Assembly (NCBI RefSeq): GCF_002278035.1
Contig: NZ_CP022603.1
Location: 1,431,501 to 1,495,500, forward strand
Source: Ochrobactrum quorumnocens
Lineage (GTDB): Bacteria; Pseudomonadota; Alphaproteobacteria; Rhizobiales; Rhizobiaceae
Direction of reading: 5' to 3'
Length of the DNA stretch: 64,000 nt
The notes under the pieces: generated by a model
Told to the model about the DNA's origin: nothing
The model's input: only the letters and a program-made list of their open reading frames with translations
Database searches by the model: none
Made by a program: the position numbers and the translations under genes
Shown here: positions 16,001 to 24,854 of the stretch, piece by piece
Position numbering within the stretch: the stretch's first letter is position 1
Layout: every line of letters begins with the position of its first letter

Positions 16001-18511
16001 AAGCTGCTCAAGACAATCACCGCAAGCGTGCCGGAAGGTGGAACAACCATCGAAATTCCGGTCGGCGAGGATTGGGGTGCTGGTGCCTATGTCACGGCCA
16101 CCCTGTTCCGTCCGGGCGAGGCGATCGAAAGCCGTATGCCCGCGCGCGCCATCGGTCTGAAATGGCTGAAGGTTGACCCGGCCGACAAGCAGCTTGCGGT
16201 CAAACTCACCCCGCCTGAAAAGATCGCACCACGCGGAACCCTGTCCATCCCCGTTTCAGTCGAAAATGCGGGTGGCGAGCAGGCCTATGTGATGGTAGCA
16301 GCGGTCGATGTTGGCATCCTCAATTTGACGCGTTACCAGCCGCCGAACCCCGAAAACTGGTTCTTCGGTCAACGTCAGCTCGGCCTTGAAATGCGCGATA
16401 TGTATGGTCGCCTGATCGATGGTTCGCTCGGTGTTACCGGCAAGCTGCGCACAGGTGGCGACGGTGGCAATATGGCAGCCGAAGGCAGCCCGCCCACCGA
16501 GAAGCTGGTCGCGCTGTTCTCCGGTCCGGTTGAACTCGACAGCGACGGCAAGGCGATCATAGATTTCGACATACCGCAGTTCAACGGCACCGCGCGTGTC
16601 ATGGCGGTGGCATGGACGAAAAAGGCCGTCGGTCACGCCGTTACCGATGTGATCATTCGCGATCCGGTGGTCATTACTGCTGGTCTGCCACGCTTCATGG
16701 CTCCCGGCGATCAGGCAAATATCCGTTTCGATATCGCCAATACAGATGCGCCGGACGGCAATTATCGTGTGAGCCTCGAGACCACCGATAATCTTGGTGT
16801 CGAAGTAGGCTCCTATCCTGAAACAATCGCACTTGCCGGTGGCAAACGACAGTCGATCAGCGTGCCGCTCAACGCGGTGGCCACGGGTGCCGGTGGTGTG
16901 ACGATCCGGCTTTCCAACGATGCGGGCCTCTCGATCGAACAGGCTTTGGCATTGCCAGTACGTCCGGTCGATCTGCCGGTCACGAACCGTCAAGTCGTCA
17001 ATCTCGCGGCCAATGGCGGAAGCCTCAAGGTTGATGGCGGTCTTCTGTCTGAAAGCCTGCTTGATGGTGCCTTTATCAGCGTTGGCGTCACGCGCAGCGC
17101 GGCATTCGATGTGCCAGCTCTGTTGATGGCACTCGACCGTTATCCTTATGGTTGCACCGAGCAGACCACCAGCCGCGCATTGCCGCTGCTTTATTTGAGC
17201 GAAATGGCGGCAGGCACCGAAGCTGCTGCGGGTCTGGAAAGTCAGGAAGAGCTTAAGAAGCGCGTTCAGGATTCCATCTTCCGCGTGCTCAACAACCAGT
17301 CTTCGAGCGGTTCGTTTGGTCTGTGGTCGCCGGGATCGGGTGATCTCTGGATGGACGCCTATGTGACCGACTTCCTCACGCGTGCTCGTGAAAAGGGCTA
17401 TGACGTTCCGCAGCAGGCGATGCTTTCGGCTCTTGCCAATCTGCAGAATGCGCTCGGCTACACCACCGATGTCAAGGAACGTGGCAACGATATCGCCTAT
17501 GCGCTCTATGTTCTGGCACGCAACAAGAAGGCTTCAGTTGGCGATCTGCGCTATTTCGCCGACACCCAGCTTGAAAACTTCGCAAGCCCGATGGCAACCG
17601 CGCAGCTCGCGGCGGCTCTCGCTCTTTATGGTGACCAGCCACGTTCAGAACGCGTGTTCAATTCGTCGCTCCAGCTGGCAACCAGCCAGTCCAGCTACGA
17701 TTATAATCGCTCCGATTATGGTTCGCCTCTGCGTGATGGTGCGGCCATGCTGGCCTTGGCTTCTGAAACCAAGCCTGCACCGAAAGTGCTTCCTGCCCTC
17801 ATCACGCTGGTCGAGTTCCAGCGTGAAAAGGCACGTTACCTTAGCACGCAGGATCAGGCATGGATGCTGCTTGCAGCACGCGGGCTTCAGGATGACAATG
17901 GCGCAATCAGCCTCGACATCAACGGCACAGCGCATCAAGGCGCGTTCTCCGAGCGTCTGAACGGTTCAGCGCTTGAAGCACAGCCTCTGGTCGTTACCAA
18001 CACCGGCAAAGGCTCGGTCGATGCTGTTGTGACGGCGGTCGCACCGCCTGCACAATCTCTGCCAGCAGGTGGTGAGGGTTTCAACATCGAGCGCACTTAC
18101 TATACGCTTGATGGCGAACCGGCCAATGTTACAGGCGTCAATCAGAATGAACGCTACGTGGTTGTTCTGAAAATCGACGATTTGCAGCAATGGCAGTCGC
18201 GTCTGCTTGTGACCGATCTGCTGCCAGCTGGTTTCGAGATCGACAATCCGGGCCTTGTTTCGAGTGCCGATCTTGGCAATTTCCCATGGCTTGAAAGCAC
18301 ACAGGCAGCGCATCTCGAATTCCGCAACGACCGTTTTGTGGCTGCTTTCGACCGCTCCGCAGGCGAGAAGAAGCCGATCACGCTGGCCTATGTCGTGCGT
18401 GCGGTGACGCCGGGGCTCTTTACCCATCCGGCAGCAACCGTTGAGGACATGTATCGTCCGCAATTTGCAGCGCGCACGGCAACGGGCATGATGGAGGTGG
18501 CAGCTCCCTAA
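13007..18511 (+). CDS. bacterial alpha-2-macroglobulin with N-terminal PAN/apple domain
   Basis: An 1834-residue secreted protein. A signal peptide (MSVRFNRLILAFTTAFCL.., cleavage at ASA-AE) is followed by a cysteine-rich PAN/apple domain at about 30-95 (SLDQCKSICLGDNSCLAFTYNP..WCFLKADFN), a helical region with a TPR-like character, then repeated macroglobulin domains and the complement-like thioester motif PYGCTEQ, Cys at about residue 1383. Bacterial A2Ms trap proteases that reach the periplasm. ATG 13007 is chosen because the signal peptide begins there; the frame opens 10 codons earlier. PBP1C follows directly, the widespread A2M-pbpC pairing. No lipobox is seen, unlike the E. coli lipoprotein form. 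Confidence 0.92.
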   Translation: MSVRFNRLILAFTTAFCLATSFGLSFGASAAETRRIETTPDSDYFGFDLRTEKNVSLDQCKSICLGDNSCLAFTYNPKVKWCFLKADFNKLNQSVGSIAGKVVTEAKAAKGEDLGAAPAISFFAANLVDEARRLKREISGLESSDSLRDLRNEAGAAGMNGDPRTAMEKFRLAASMSPDESEIWAGYALSALATEPSNGQERSKFQRDATSASWFAYQTSRTKDERAQALAVMAQALEKRDASRPALQAYEASLDLVNSASVRAAYEDLKARKGFRIVNNTVDNDNAAPRICAQFSEELVKSGVDYSSFVKLDNGSPQAVEAKDRQICVEGLEHGRNYTVTFRQGLPSAVGEVLPAPVNLSIYVQDRAPSVRFTGDSFVLPAKARRGIPLVSVNLDAAKVKLYRVGDRSLAQLLSGYQFLRQLDSYDLSTVSEQMGAPVWEGEIEVAGNELNKEATTSFPVDEALPERKPGVYVLTAEPLVQKSDDEYGTKATQWFVVSDIGLSTYTGQDGINVFARSLESAEPLKGVKLTLLARNNEVLGEATTDSDGRATFTPGLTRGTDGMMPAVLMASQNDDDFTFLDMARAGFDLSDRGVTGRAVPKALDLYAWTERGIYRAGEVVHVGALARDDRAEAIDDLPLTFIFTRPDGVEDRRLVSDSKLAGGHAIDLTLPTNAMRGTWNVSIYTDPKQPAIATQMFLVEDFVPDRIEFDLTSDKPEIAVGETANITVDGRFLYGAPAAGLALEGEVTLSTKRQWDRFKGYYFGLADEEQGEATRLPLDGLSKVDENGKATFPVAVDEMPSTTRLVNAAVTVRMRETGGRAVERKIDVAIQPETDLIGIRPDFSGDEVPQGGTAKFSLIASDSKGDRKALDGAQWSLVKIERNYQWYRSGNSWNYEPVTFTKAISNGKIDLKTDSEAEISLPVDWGRYRLEIETADASGPTTSYEFDAGWYVSSTSTETPDGLEIALDKEHYAVGDTAELKVSPRFAGELLITIGAEKLLKTITASVPEGGTTIEIPVGEDWGAGAYVTATLFRPGEAIESRMPARAIGLKWLKVDPADKQLAVKLTPPEKIAPRGTLSIPVSVENAGGEQAYVMVAAVDVGILNLTRYQPPNPENWFFGQRQLGLEMRDMYGRLIDGSLGVTGKLRTGGDGGNMAAEGSPPTEKLVALFSGPVELDSDGKAIIDFDIPQFNGTARVMAVAWTKKAVGHAVTDVIIRDPVVITAGLPRFMAPGDQANIRFDIANTDAPDGNYRVSLETTDNLGVEVGSYPETIALAGGKRQSISVPLNAVATGAGGVTIRLSNDAGLSIEQALALPVRPVDLPVTNRQVVNLAANGGSLKVDGGLLSESLLDGAFISVGVTRSAAFDVPALLMALDRYPYGCTEQTTSRALPLLYLSEMAAGTEAAAGLESQEELKKRVQDSIFRVLNNQSSSGSFGLWSPGSGDLWMDAYVTDFLTRAREKGYDVPQQAMLSALANLQNALGYTTDVKERGNDIAYALYVLARNKKASVGDLRYFADTQLENFASPMATAQLAAALALYGDQPRSERVFNSSLQLATSQSSYDYNRSDYGSPLRDGAAMLALASETKPAPKVLPALITLVEFQREKARYLSTQDQAWMLLAARGLQDDNGAISLDINGTAHQGAFSERLNGSALEAQPLVVTNTGKGSVDAVVTAVAPPAQSLPAGGEGFNIERTYYTLDGEPANVTGVNQNERYVVVLKIDDLQQWQSRLLVTDLLPAGFEIDNPGLVSSADLGNFPWLESTQAAHLEFRNDRFVAAFDRSAGEKKPITLAYVVRAVTPGLFTHPAATVEDMYRPQFAARTATGMMEVAAP

Positions 18512-18513
18512 AC

Positions 18514-18556
18514 CGTGATCCCGAAAAGTGGGGACCGATTTTCGGACAAGATCATG
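18514..18556. repeat. dispersed palindrome overlapping the start of pbpC
   Basis: CGTGATCCCGAAAAGTGGGG and the imperfectly matching CCGATTTTCGGACAAGATCATG form a long hairpin of the family seen at 813-853 and 5974-6112. It occupies the whole gap between the macroglobulin stop and the pbpC start, and its last ATG is the likely start codon of pbpC, so the repeat supplies part of the translation start region. Confidence 0.65.
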
Positions 18557-20650
18557 GTCAAAAAGATGAAAAGGCGTTGGAAAATAGCCATTGGCGGTGC
18601 CGCGTTTCTCGGCATCTCAGCTTTGGGCGTGGTGGGGCTAGACTGGCTCGACCGCGCTTTTCCTCCCCCTTTGCCTGAACGGCTGACCATTTCCACCGAA
18701 GTCATGGATCGCGATGGCGCTTTGCTGCGCGCCTATGCAACGCCGGATGGTTATTGGCGGCTTAATACGCGCATTGAAGATGTCGATCCGAAATTCGTCA
18801 AAATGCTGATCGCCTATGAAGACAAGCGTTTTTACGATCACGGCGGCATTGATTTCTGGGCATTGGCGCGGGCGGCAACACAGCTTGCAGGCAGTGGGCG
18901 CATTGTATCTGGCGGCTCCACCCTTTCCATGCAGCTTGCCCGACTGATCGAGCCGCGTGAAAGCCGCAGCTTCGGTTCCAAATTCCGACAGCTGGCGCGT
19001 GCGATCCAGATCGAACGACGGCTAAGCAAGCCTGAAATTCTCGAACGCTATCTGACACTTGCACCCTATGGCGGCAATCTGGAAGGCGTGCGTTCGGCAT
19101 CATTAGCCTATTTTGGCAAGGAGCCGCTGCGCCTTACCACATCGGAAGCCGCATTGCTTGTGGCTCTGCCGCAACTGCCTGAACGCCGCCGTCCGGATCG
19201 CGAGATAGAGAACGCGGTTGCCGCGCGGGATCGTGTTTTAAAACGCATGGTTTCGTCCGATGTTTTCACAAGCGAGGAAGCCGAGCGTGCATCGCGTGAG
19301 CGCATATCCGCTACGCGTCATCCCTTGCCTTCATTGGCTGCCCACTTTGCTGATCTCGCCTTAAAGCAGGCACCGACCGAGGCCCGACATCACCTGACGC
19401 TTAAGAAGTCGGTGCAGGCAGGGCTTGAAGTTGTGGCACGCGAAGCTGCTGCGAAGCTTGGGCCAAAAGTATCGGTCGCCATGGTGCTGGCTGACAGTCG
19501 CAACGGCAATGTCTTAGGTGAAGTCGGCTCGGCTGATTATTTCGATGGCAAGCGACAGGGCTGGATCGATATGACCCGCGCCGTGCGTTCGCCCGGCTCG
19601 ACGCTCAAACCCTTTATTTATGGCCTAGCTTTCGAGCAGGGCCTGATTGCACAGGAAACCATTATCGAGGACCGCCCGCAGGATTTTGCGGGTTATCGTC
19701 CACGCAATTTCGATATGAGCTATCAGGGCGATGTCAGCATCCGTCAGGCGCTGCAAATGTCGTTGAATGTCCCAACTATCAGCCTACTTGATGCTGTGGG
19801 TCCAGCGCGGCTGACGACGCGCATTCGTCAGGCGGCGGTCAATCTGCAACTTCCAAAAGGCGAAGCGCCGGGCCTTGCCATTGGTCTTGGCGGTGCAGGC
19901 ATCAGTCTGCGCGATCTGGTGCAGCTTTATACCGGGCTTGCCAATGGTGGTCGCGGTACGGCACTGCGAGACGGCACCGAAGGTTCCGAGCCGGTGCAGC
20001 CTTCCGCTCCCATTCTAAGTGAGCAGGCTTCGTGGCAGATCGGCGATATTCTGGCCGGTGTCGTGCCGCCGCAAGGGGCGAAGCGCCTCGGCCTCGCTTA
20101 CAAGACCGGCACGTCCTATGGTTATCGCGACGCATGGTCGGTCGGTTATGACGGTCGCTATGTGCTGGGTGTCTGGGTCGGTCGCGCAGATGGTGGTTCT
20201 GTGCCGGGCCTTGCTGGCTATGTTTCAGCGGCTCCCATCCTTTTTGAAGCCTTTGTGCGTTCCGGTGTTGCTCAAGTGCCATTGCCGCGTGCGCCAGCCG
20301 GCGCGTTTCGCACAGCACGCGCCGATCTTCCGGTAACACAGATACGCTTTTCGTCTGTGAGCGACCCCCTGCCTGTTCTCAAAGCCTCGATTGAACCTGC
20401 GCCGCGCATCGTGTTTCCACCTGATGGCGCGCATGTGGAGCTGAAAGCGCTCACTGATAATGCATCGCCGCTGGTGCTGAAATTACAGGGCGGACGCGCA
20501 CCGTTCCGCTGGCTTGCCAATGGCAAACCTATTTCCGAACCAAATCGCCGCCGCACGGCGACATGGTTGCCGGATGGCACCGGCTATTCGACATTGACCG
20601 TTGTTGATGCAGGCGGACGGGCTACAAGTGTGAAGGTTTTCATTGAATGA
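18554..20650 (+). CDS. pbpC: penicillin-binding protein 1C (peptidoglycan glycosyltransferase/transpeptidase)
   Basis: A 698-residue bifunctional class A PBP. After a basic tail and one membrane helix (KIAIGGAAFLGISALGVVGL) comes the glycosyltransferase domain with EDKRFYDHGGID (catalytic Glu) and GGSTLSMQLAR, then the transpeptidase domain with SPGSTLKPF (catalytic Ser in SxxK), SLNVP and KTGTSYG, and a C-terminal BiPBP_C domain near 610-695. The frame is open from GTG 18515, but that stretch is a palindromic repeat, so ATG 18554 or 18566 is the likely start. Pairing with alpha-2-macroglobulin suggests joint envelope repair and defence. Confidence 0.93.
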   Translation: MVKKMKRRWKIAIGGAAFLGISALGVVGLDWLDRAFPPPLPERLTISTEVMDRDGALLRAYATPDGYWRLNTRIEDVDPKFVKMLIAYEDKRFYDHGGIDFWALARAATQLAGSGRIVSGGSTLSMQLARLIEPRESRSFGSKFRQLARAIQIERRLSKPEILERYLTLAPYGGNLEGVRSASLAYFGKEPLRLTTSEAALLVALPQLPERRRPDREIENAVAARDRVLKRMVSSDVFTSEEAERASRERISATRHPLPSLAAHFADLALKQAPTEARHHLTLKKSVQAGLEVVAREAAAKLGPKVSVAMVLADSRNGNVLGEVGSADYFDGKRQGWIDMTRAVRSPGSTLKPFIYGLAFEQGLIAQETIIEDRPQDFAGYRPRNFDMSYQGDVSIRQALQMSLNVPTISLLDAVGPARLTTRIRQAAVNLQLPKGEAPGLAIGLGGAGISLRDLVQLYTGLANGGRGTALRDGTEGSEPVQPSAPILSEQASWQIGDILAGVVPPQGAKRLGLAYKTGTSYGYRDAWSVGYDGRYVLGVWVGRADGGSVPGLAGYVSAAPILFEAFVRSGVAQVPLPRAPAGAFRTARADLPVTQIRFSSVSDPLPVLKASIEPAPRIVFPPDGAHVELKALTDNASPLVLKLQGGRAPFRWLANGKPISEPNRRRTATWLPDGTGYSTLTVVDAGGRATSVKVFIE

Positions 20651-20702
20651 GGATAGACGATACAGGCCGCTCAAGCGGGAGAATTGATAGTTGGAGATTT
20701 TA

Positions 20703-21398
20703 ATGCGCGCTCGTTCTCTTTTGATCCCGTTCGCATTGGTGCCCGCGCTTTCAATCGCGCTTTTTTCCACGACATTGGCCAATGGAGCAGGCACTCACAA
20801 CGGTGCAGGCACTCTGGCCGAGGTTCCTGCAGGCGCAACATCATGCGCGTTCAATGCATGGACCAACAATGACAAGGCCTCGATTGAGGTGCGCGCAGCG
20901 CCGTCTGCCGACGCTCAAATTGTGGGGCAGATACCGACAGATTCCGCTGCCGGACAAGCTGAATATGCCTACAGCATCAGCTTTGATGTGCTTGAAGCGA
21001 AAGACGGTTGGCTGAAAATAACCAACGCCAGCGACGCCTATAATGAAGAAAGTGACGATTATGTTCCGCGCGAGGTCTACAAGGGCGAAGGCTGGATAAA
21101 ATCAGACGAAGCCAGAGTTGGCATTCAGTCGGCGCGCGGCTTTCTCAAACCAGATTCTGAAAGCGAGCGGCTGCTTGATATTGGCAGCGACTGGCTGACA
21201 GAAATGGGCAGGGTTAACAACATCCTCGCCTGCCACGAGAATTGGGTGCTGTTGGATTACACGGTGCTGCGCAAGCGCATGGCGGGGGAAGAACTTGCCG
21301 ATCTTGCCAACGATGAACAGTTGACCGGGCGCGCCTGGTTTCGGGGTATATGTTCGAACGCAGAAACAACCTGCGATATGAAGTCAGTTGATCAATAA
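20703..21398 (+). CDS. secreted protein with bacterial SH3 domain
   Basis: A 231-residue exported protein: signal peptide MRARSLLIPFALVPALSIALF.. up to about residue 29, then an SH3b-like domain (SIEVRAAPSADAQIVGQIPTD.. to about residue 115) and a C-terminal part with CHENWVLLDYTVL and several Cys that could form disulfides. SH3b domains bind cell-wall or protein ligands. ATG 20703 has TTGGAG 6 nt upstream. It follows pbpC by 52 bp and precedes an LprI-like gene by 16 bp, so all are likely co-transcribed as an envelope set. Exact role unknown. Confidence 0.75.
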   Translation: MRARSLLIPFALVPALSIALFSTTLANGAGTHNGAGTLAEVPAGATSCAFNAWTNNDKASIEVRAAPSADAQIVGQIPTDSAAGQAEYAYSISFDVLEAKDGWLKITNASDAYNEESDDYVPREVYKGEGWIKSDEARVGIQSARGFLKPDSESERLLDIGSDWLTEMGRVNNILACHENWVLLDYTVLRKRMAGEELADLANDEQLTGRAWFRGICSNAETTCDMKSVDQ

Positions 21399-21414
21399 CT
21401 TTCAGGTATTTGAC

Positions 21415-22254
21415 ATGAATTTGAAACTAACCGCTCTGCGTCTTTCCGTTCTGGCTGCTCTGTGTGCTTTGTCCGCACCGGCATGGGCAATTGATTGCAG
21501 CAAGGCACAAACGCCAAGCGAAAAGCTGATCTGCTCAAGCAAATCGCTCCAGAAAGCCGATAGCAGGCTGAATAAAACCTATGCTGCAACGCTGAAGGCT
21601 GCACCCGACGAGGAAATCCGCACTATGCTGGTGGCCAGCCAGAAACGCTGGATTGCAGCCCGCGACAAGGCACTCGAAGGCATTATTGAAGAACCCGACA
21701 GCGCACCGGATAATAAAAGTGCAACTCAGGTCGCCAACGATATGATTGCCGAACGCACAGCGCAGCTTGAGGAAAAGGGCAGAACGAGCCTCATTGAAGT
21801 GGCACGCAAACAGCAGGCTTTTCTCAAGCAGTTCAGTGGTGGTGACTACGCGGGCTATGAGACATCTTGCGAAATGCTGCCGCCTGATCAGACCTACAAT
21901 TGCTTTCCAACGCGTCATTATCAGAATGATGATCGTGTGTGCAGCGTCGAGGAATATTGGGCGACCAATACCGGTTACACCAAACGCTTTATTGCCGATA
22001 TCGTCGATGGAAAGCCAAAGCTGATTGCCAGCTGTTCATTCAATGGTGACGATAACACCTGCCCCACGTCGAGCGGGGAAGGGCGGAGCTGGAATGTGAA
22101 GCCAAAAGCGCAGTCGGCACTCTACAGTTCAAAACCAGATATGAAGCTTGACGGCGAAGTCAACGATAGCGACGACTATGACTGGCTCAAGACCTGCCTG
22201 ACGGACAAGAGCTTTCCTGTTGCTGATCCGACCAGTTCCGGCGTTGCGGAATAA
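21415..22254 (+). CDS. LprI-like (DUF1311) secreted protein
   Basis: A 279-residue protein with a signal peptide ending APAWA-IDC, then the LprI/DUF1311 pattern CSKAQTPSEKLICSSKSL..ADSRLNKTYAATL..QKRWIAARD at residues 22-85. Some LprI proteins inhibit lysozyme. The rest (CEMLPPDQTYNCFPTRHYQ..CSVEEYW) is Cys-rich and unassigned. ATG 21415 is preferred over an in-frame ATG at 21388 that would overlap the preceding gene. Next to a protease-trapping macroglobulin and PBP1C, a lysozyme-shielding role is attractive but unproven. Confidence 0.75.
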   Translation: MNLKLTALRLSVLAALCALSAPAWAIDCSKAQTPSEKLICSSKSLQKADSRLNKTYAATLKAAPDEEIRTMLVASQKRWIAARDKALEGIIEEPDSAPDNKSATQVANDMIAERTAQLEEKGRTSLIEVARKQQAFLKQFSGGDYAGYETSCEMLPPDQTYNCFPTRHYQNDDRVCSVEEYWATNTGYTKRFIADIVDGKPKLIASCSFNGDDNTCPTSSGEGRSWNVKPKAQSALYSSKPDMKLDGEVNDSDDYDWLKTCLTDKSFPVADPTSSGVAE

Positions 22255-22259
22255 TCTGT

Positions 22260-23978
22260 TCAGGAAAGAGCAGCTTGCAATTCGGTCTGGCGGGAAGCTT
22301 TTTGGCTTTCCGCAGACTGCATTCCAAGACGATATTTGCGATAGGCGACAAAGCCCGACAGATAGTGCTCGACATCGTCAATACGCACGCGAAAAGCGTG
22401 GTGACGAATGAAGAAGCTGCCATTGATCCGTGCCGGATTGGCATAAAACATCGCAAGTTCGGGCCAGAAATGGCCATTGAGTAAGTGGTGCGCACGTCTT
22501 TCCAGCGCGAAATAAAACTTCTTGAGATCGACCTCGGCCAGAAGCGGCGCGAGCTTCGGATCGGCCTCAATCCGTTTGACCATCTGCTGCGCTGCCATCA
22601 TCAGTTCGAGAAGCGTCGGGAATGTGGTGATGCGGTTGCTGACAAAGTTCAGATAATCCGCAAAATTACGGATGCCGAATTCGTAATATTTCTGTTGCGG
22701 TCGATAACGGGTCAGTTCATTGACGGCATAGGAAAGCCAGTGATCATGTGCCTTCCAGTGATCGGCTTCGATGAAATGCTGAAAAGCTTTTTCCACCGCG
22801 TCCAGCCATCGGGCGTCGTGGGTTAGCGAATAAAGTCGCATCAGCCCGAATGCTGCTTCGCCATCGTAATAGATGATGCGGAAAGGTTCTTTGACGCTCA
22901 GCGATGGATAATTGAGGACGTGGTTGAATTTTCCCGTCTCCCGATCCTGCATATGCAGAATGCCGAGCGCGAGTTTTTCCAGCAATGCCAGATAGCGGTC
23001 GGTTCCCACCAACTCGCTGTATTTGACCAGAGCCAGCAGGCAAACGGCATTGCCGCCAAGTTTGATTTCGCCATTGTCTTCCGTGAGAAAAGCCAGCTCC
23101 TTATCATCGTTATCGACTGTCTTGATAAGCTTGGTGGTGAGATGCATAAGCCCGCGCTCAATCGCATCTTTCAGCGCGTCGTCTCGGGTGACTTCCCAGG
23201 ATTCAAGCATTGCATAAAGCGTGCTCGTGTGGCGGAGCGTGTTGTAGGTCTTGATCTGATTGTCGAAGCACGGATGCCAGCCATAGATAAAGCGTCCGTC
23301 CTCACCCACCTGGCTTGTGAGAAACCGACTGCCGCGTTCAATCAGCCCGTCGACATCGGCGATATCCATCATTTCGACTGTTCTGCGTCCGGCGTTTGGC
23401 CCCGAACCGGGGATCAGTTGGACGGTATCGTCGTCATCAGTCGTGAACAGCGCTTTTGTGGAGAAAACATAAAACTGCTCTACTTCTGACACCGGAATTT
23501 TCTCAAATCCCCGCGAGCGCTTTGCATAGCGGTTGAAGTTTGCTTCATTGAGAATTGCGGTCGGGATCGATGGACCGCCGTAAAGCATAGCGTTGCCATT
23601 CAGTTCAGTTTCGAGAAAAGCTGTCTGAAATCGCGCATCGAGTGCGATGCCATAGCGGAAATAATTCCGTTTGACTTGACGAAGCCGCTTGATCAGTTCC
23701 TGGCCATCGATCTCTTCAACGCTTTCCACCCAATCGACCCGCAGCCATTTTATATCGATTTTCGACTTGGCGATGGCCTGTTGCAATTTCTCCAGGCCTG
23801 CATTCCAGCAGTCTTTGAAGCTTCCGGCGGTGGCGGTCAGTGTTTGGGCGCGGGATTTCGTGTCGGTGAAAGAAAAGAAAAGAATAAAGGGAGGCGTTTG
23901 CCCATTGAGTGGCTGGATATCTCGTTCAAGTGCCTGATGAACACGCGAAATCATGTTTTGCAGCTTGTCTGATACCAT
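22260..23978 (-). CDS. unknown 572-residue protein, probable (alpha/alpha)-barrel
   Basis: I do not recognise a characterised family. The N-terminal 160 residues contain FILFFSFTDTKSRAQTLTATAGSF and KNYFRYGIALDARFQTAFLETELNGNAMLYGG, suggesting a small alpha/beta domain of the AMMECR1-like sort. The rest has repeated helical pairs with LGGNAVCLLALVKYSEL, YYDGEAAFGLMRLYSLT and HDHWLSYAVNELTRY, the look of six-hairpin glycosidases or terpene-cyclase barrels. No signal peptide. ATG 23978 has GGGAGA 7 nt upstream; a TTG five codons earlier opens the frame. It converges on the LprI-like gene with only 5 bp between stops. Confidence 0.65.
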   Translation of the reverse strand: MVSDKLQNMISRVHQALERDIQPLNGQTPPFILFFSFTDTKSRAQTLTATAGSFKDCWNAGLEKLQQAIAKSKIDIKWLRVDWVESVEEIDGQELIKRLRQVKRNYFRYGIALDARFQTAFLETELNGNAMLYGGPSIPTAILNEANFNRYAKRSRGFEKIPVSEVEQFYVFSTKALFTTDDDDTVQLIPGSGPNAGRRTVEMMDIADVDGLIERGSRFLTSQVGEDGRFIYGWHPCFDNQIKTYNTLRHTSTLYAMLESWEVTRDDALKDAIERGLMHLTTKLIKTVDNDDKELAFLTEDNGEIKLGGNAVCLLALVKYSELVGTDRYLALLEKLALGILHMQDRETGKFNHVLNYPSLSVKEPFRIIYYDGEAAFGLMRLYSLTHDARWLDAVEKAFQHFIEADHWKAHDHWLSYAVNELTRYRPQQKYYEFGIRNFADYLNFVSNRITTFPTLLELMMAAQQMVKRIEADPKLAPLLAEVDLKKFYFALERRAHHLLNGHFWPELAMFYANPARINGSFFIRHHAFRVRIDDVEHYLSGFVAYRKYRLGMQSAESQKASRQTELQAALS

Positions 23979-24082
23979 GCCAGCATCTCCCAATGTGTTT
24001 TCAAATCTTTCGGCATGCGTTTCCGAGATTGCAGATATAATTGGGCAAACGGCAATTACGATTGTTCTGCCGATCCCGTGTT

Positions 24083-24511
24083 CTAAGCGAGATCAGTTTC
24101 AGCAAAGTCATTGCCTTTATAGATAAGCGGTAAGCGGTGAACTTTGGCCGCAGCATAAGAAAAACAGTCCCCAAAATTCAACGCCGCCGGATGACCGCCA
24201 ACCTTGCCATACTCGGCCAAGGCATCCAGTGCGCGGTTTCCAATGGCTGCATCGATCGCGATTTCTTTAGCTTCGAGCGCCTGTATGAAATCGTCAACGA
24301 CTTCTCGCGCCGCAGTAATGACTTTGGTGCGATCAATTTTACCATTAGCCGCTGTGATGTGCATCCGTGAGATGGCCATCACAGCTTCAAACCGTACAAG
24401 CGAGGTTATGTAAAAGCGCGCCTTGGTATCGTTCAGGCGCTTCTCGATCTCTTCAAAGCCGGGTTCCTCATTAATAATGGCCACGATAGCCGATGCATCA
24501 ACGAAGCTCAT
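24083..24511 (-). CDS. vapC: VapC-type PIN-domain toxin (ribonuclease)
   Basis: A 142-residue PIN-domain protein. The acidic residues expected at the Mg2+ site are visible: Asp5 in SFVDASAIVAII, Glu43 in VRFEAVMAI and Asp115 in NFGDCFSYAAA. VapC toxins cleave tRNA or rRNA. The gene overlaps the antitoxin frame by 4 bp, typical of type II toxin-antitoxin pairs. The frame is intact, so the pair may be functional. It sits beside IS and Fic debris, consistent with mobile origin. Confidence 0.88.
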   Translation of the reverse strand: MSFVDASAIVAIINEEPGFEEIEKRLNDTKARFYITSLVRFEAVMAISRMHITAANGKIDRTKVITAAREVVDDFIQALEAKEIAIDAAIGNRALDALAEYGKVGGHPAALNFGDCFSYAAAKVHRLPLIYKGNDFAETDLA

Positions 24512-24759
24512 TCACCGTTCTCCCAAAGGTTGTCCATAAGCTTCTTTTGATCCACACCGGCTATAGGACGACCAAGGAGGTCGCTACGTTTATCTCTGAT
24601 AGCAGCGAACTTGTCGCGCAATGGAGTGTTGCGGCTTATGCGTTCAACCTCATGCTGCAGGGCGATGCGAACGGCATCAACTTTCGTTTTAACGCCTCCC
24701 TGTTTCATGATTTGATCAAGTAGATTCTCTACGTTAGAATCCTTGATATAAAGAGCCAT
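24508..24759 (-). CDS. vapB: VapB-type antitoxin
   Basis: An 83-residue antitoxin of the Rv0623-like VapB group: MALYIKDSNVENLLDQIMK, then KTKVDAVRIALQHEVER (DNA-binding and dimer part), and a C-terminal region rich in charged residues ending DNLWENGE that would wrap the toxin. ATG 24759 is preferred (AAGGA 8 nt upstream) over the ATG two codons earlier. First gene of the vapBC operon. Confidence 0.85.
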   Translation of the reverse strand: MALYIKDSNVENLLDQIMKQGGVKTKVDAVRIALQHEVERISRNTPLRDKFAAIRDKRSDLLGRPIAGVDQKKLMDNLWENGE

Positions 24760-24770
24760 GCGCATATCCT

Positions 24771-24808
24771 TTTTTATATATATGCCATATCTTATTTTAT
24801 ATATATCA
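24771..24808. promoter_or_regulatory. AT-rich dyad region upstream of vapB
   Basis: Two TATATATA runs flank GCCATATCTTATTTTA just upstream of the vapB ribosome site. Their placement suits a promoter with an autoregulatory VapB site, but low complexity makes the dyad weak evidence. Confidence 0.35.
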
Positions 24809-24854
24809 GGTCATTTAGACAGAGTAAACCTGTCTCATCCATTCAGTTACGGTC

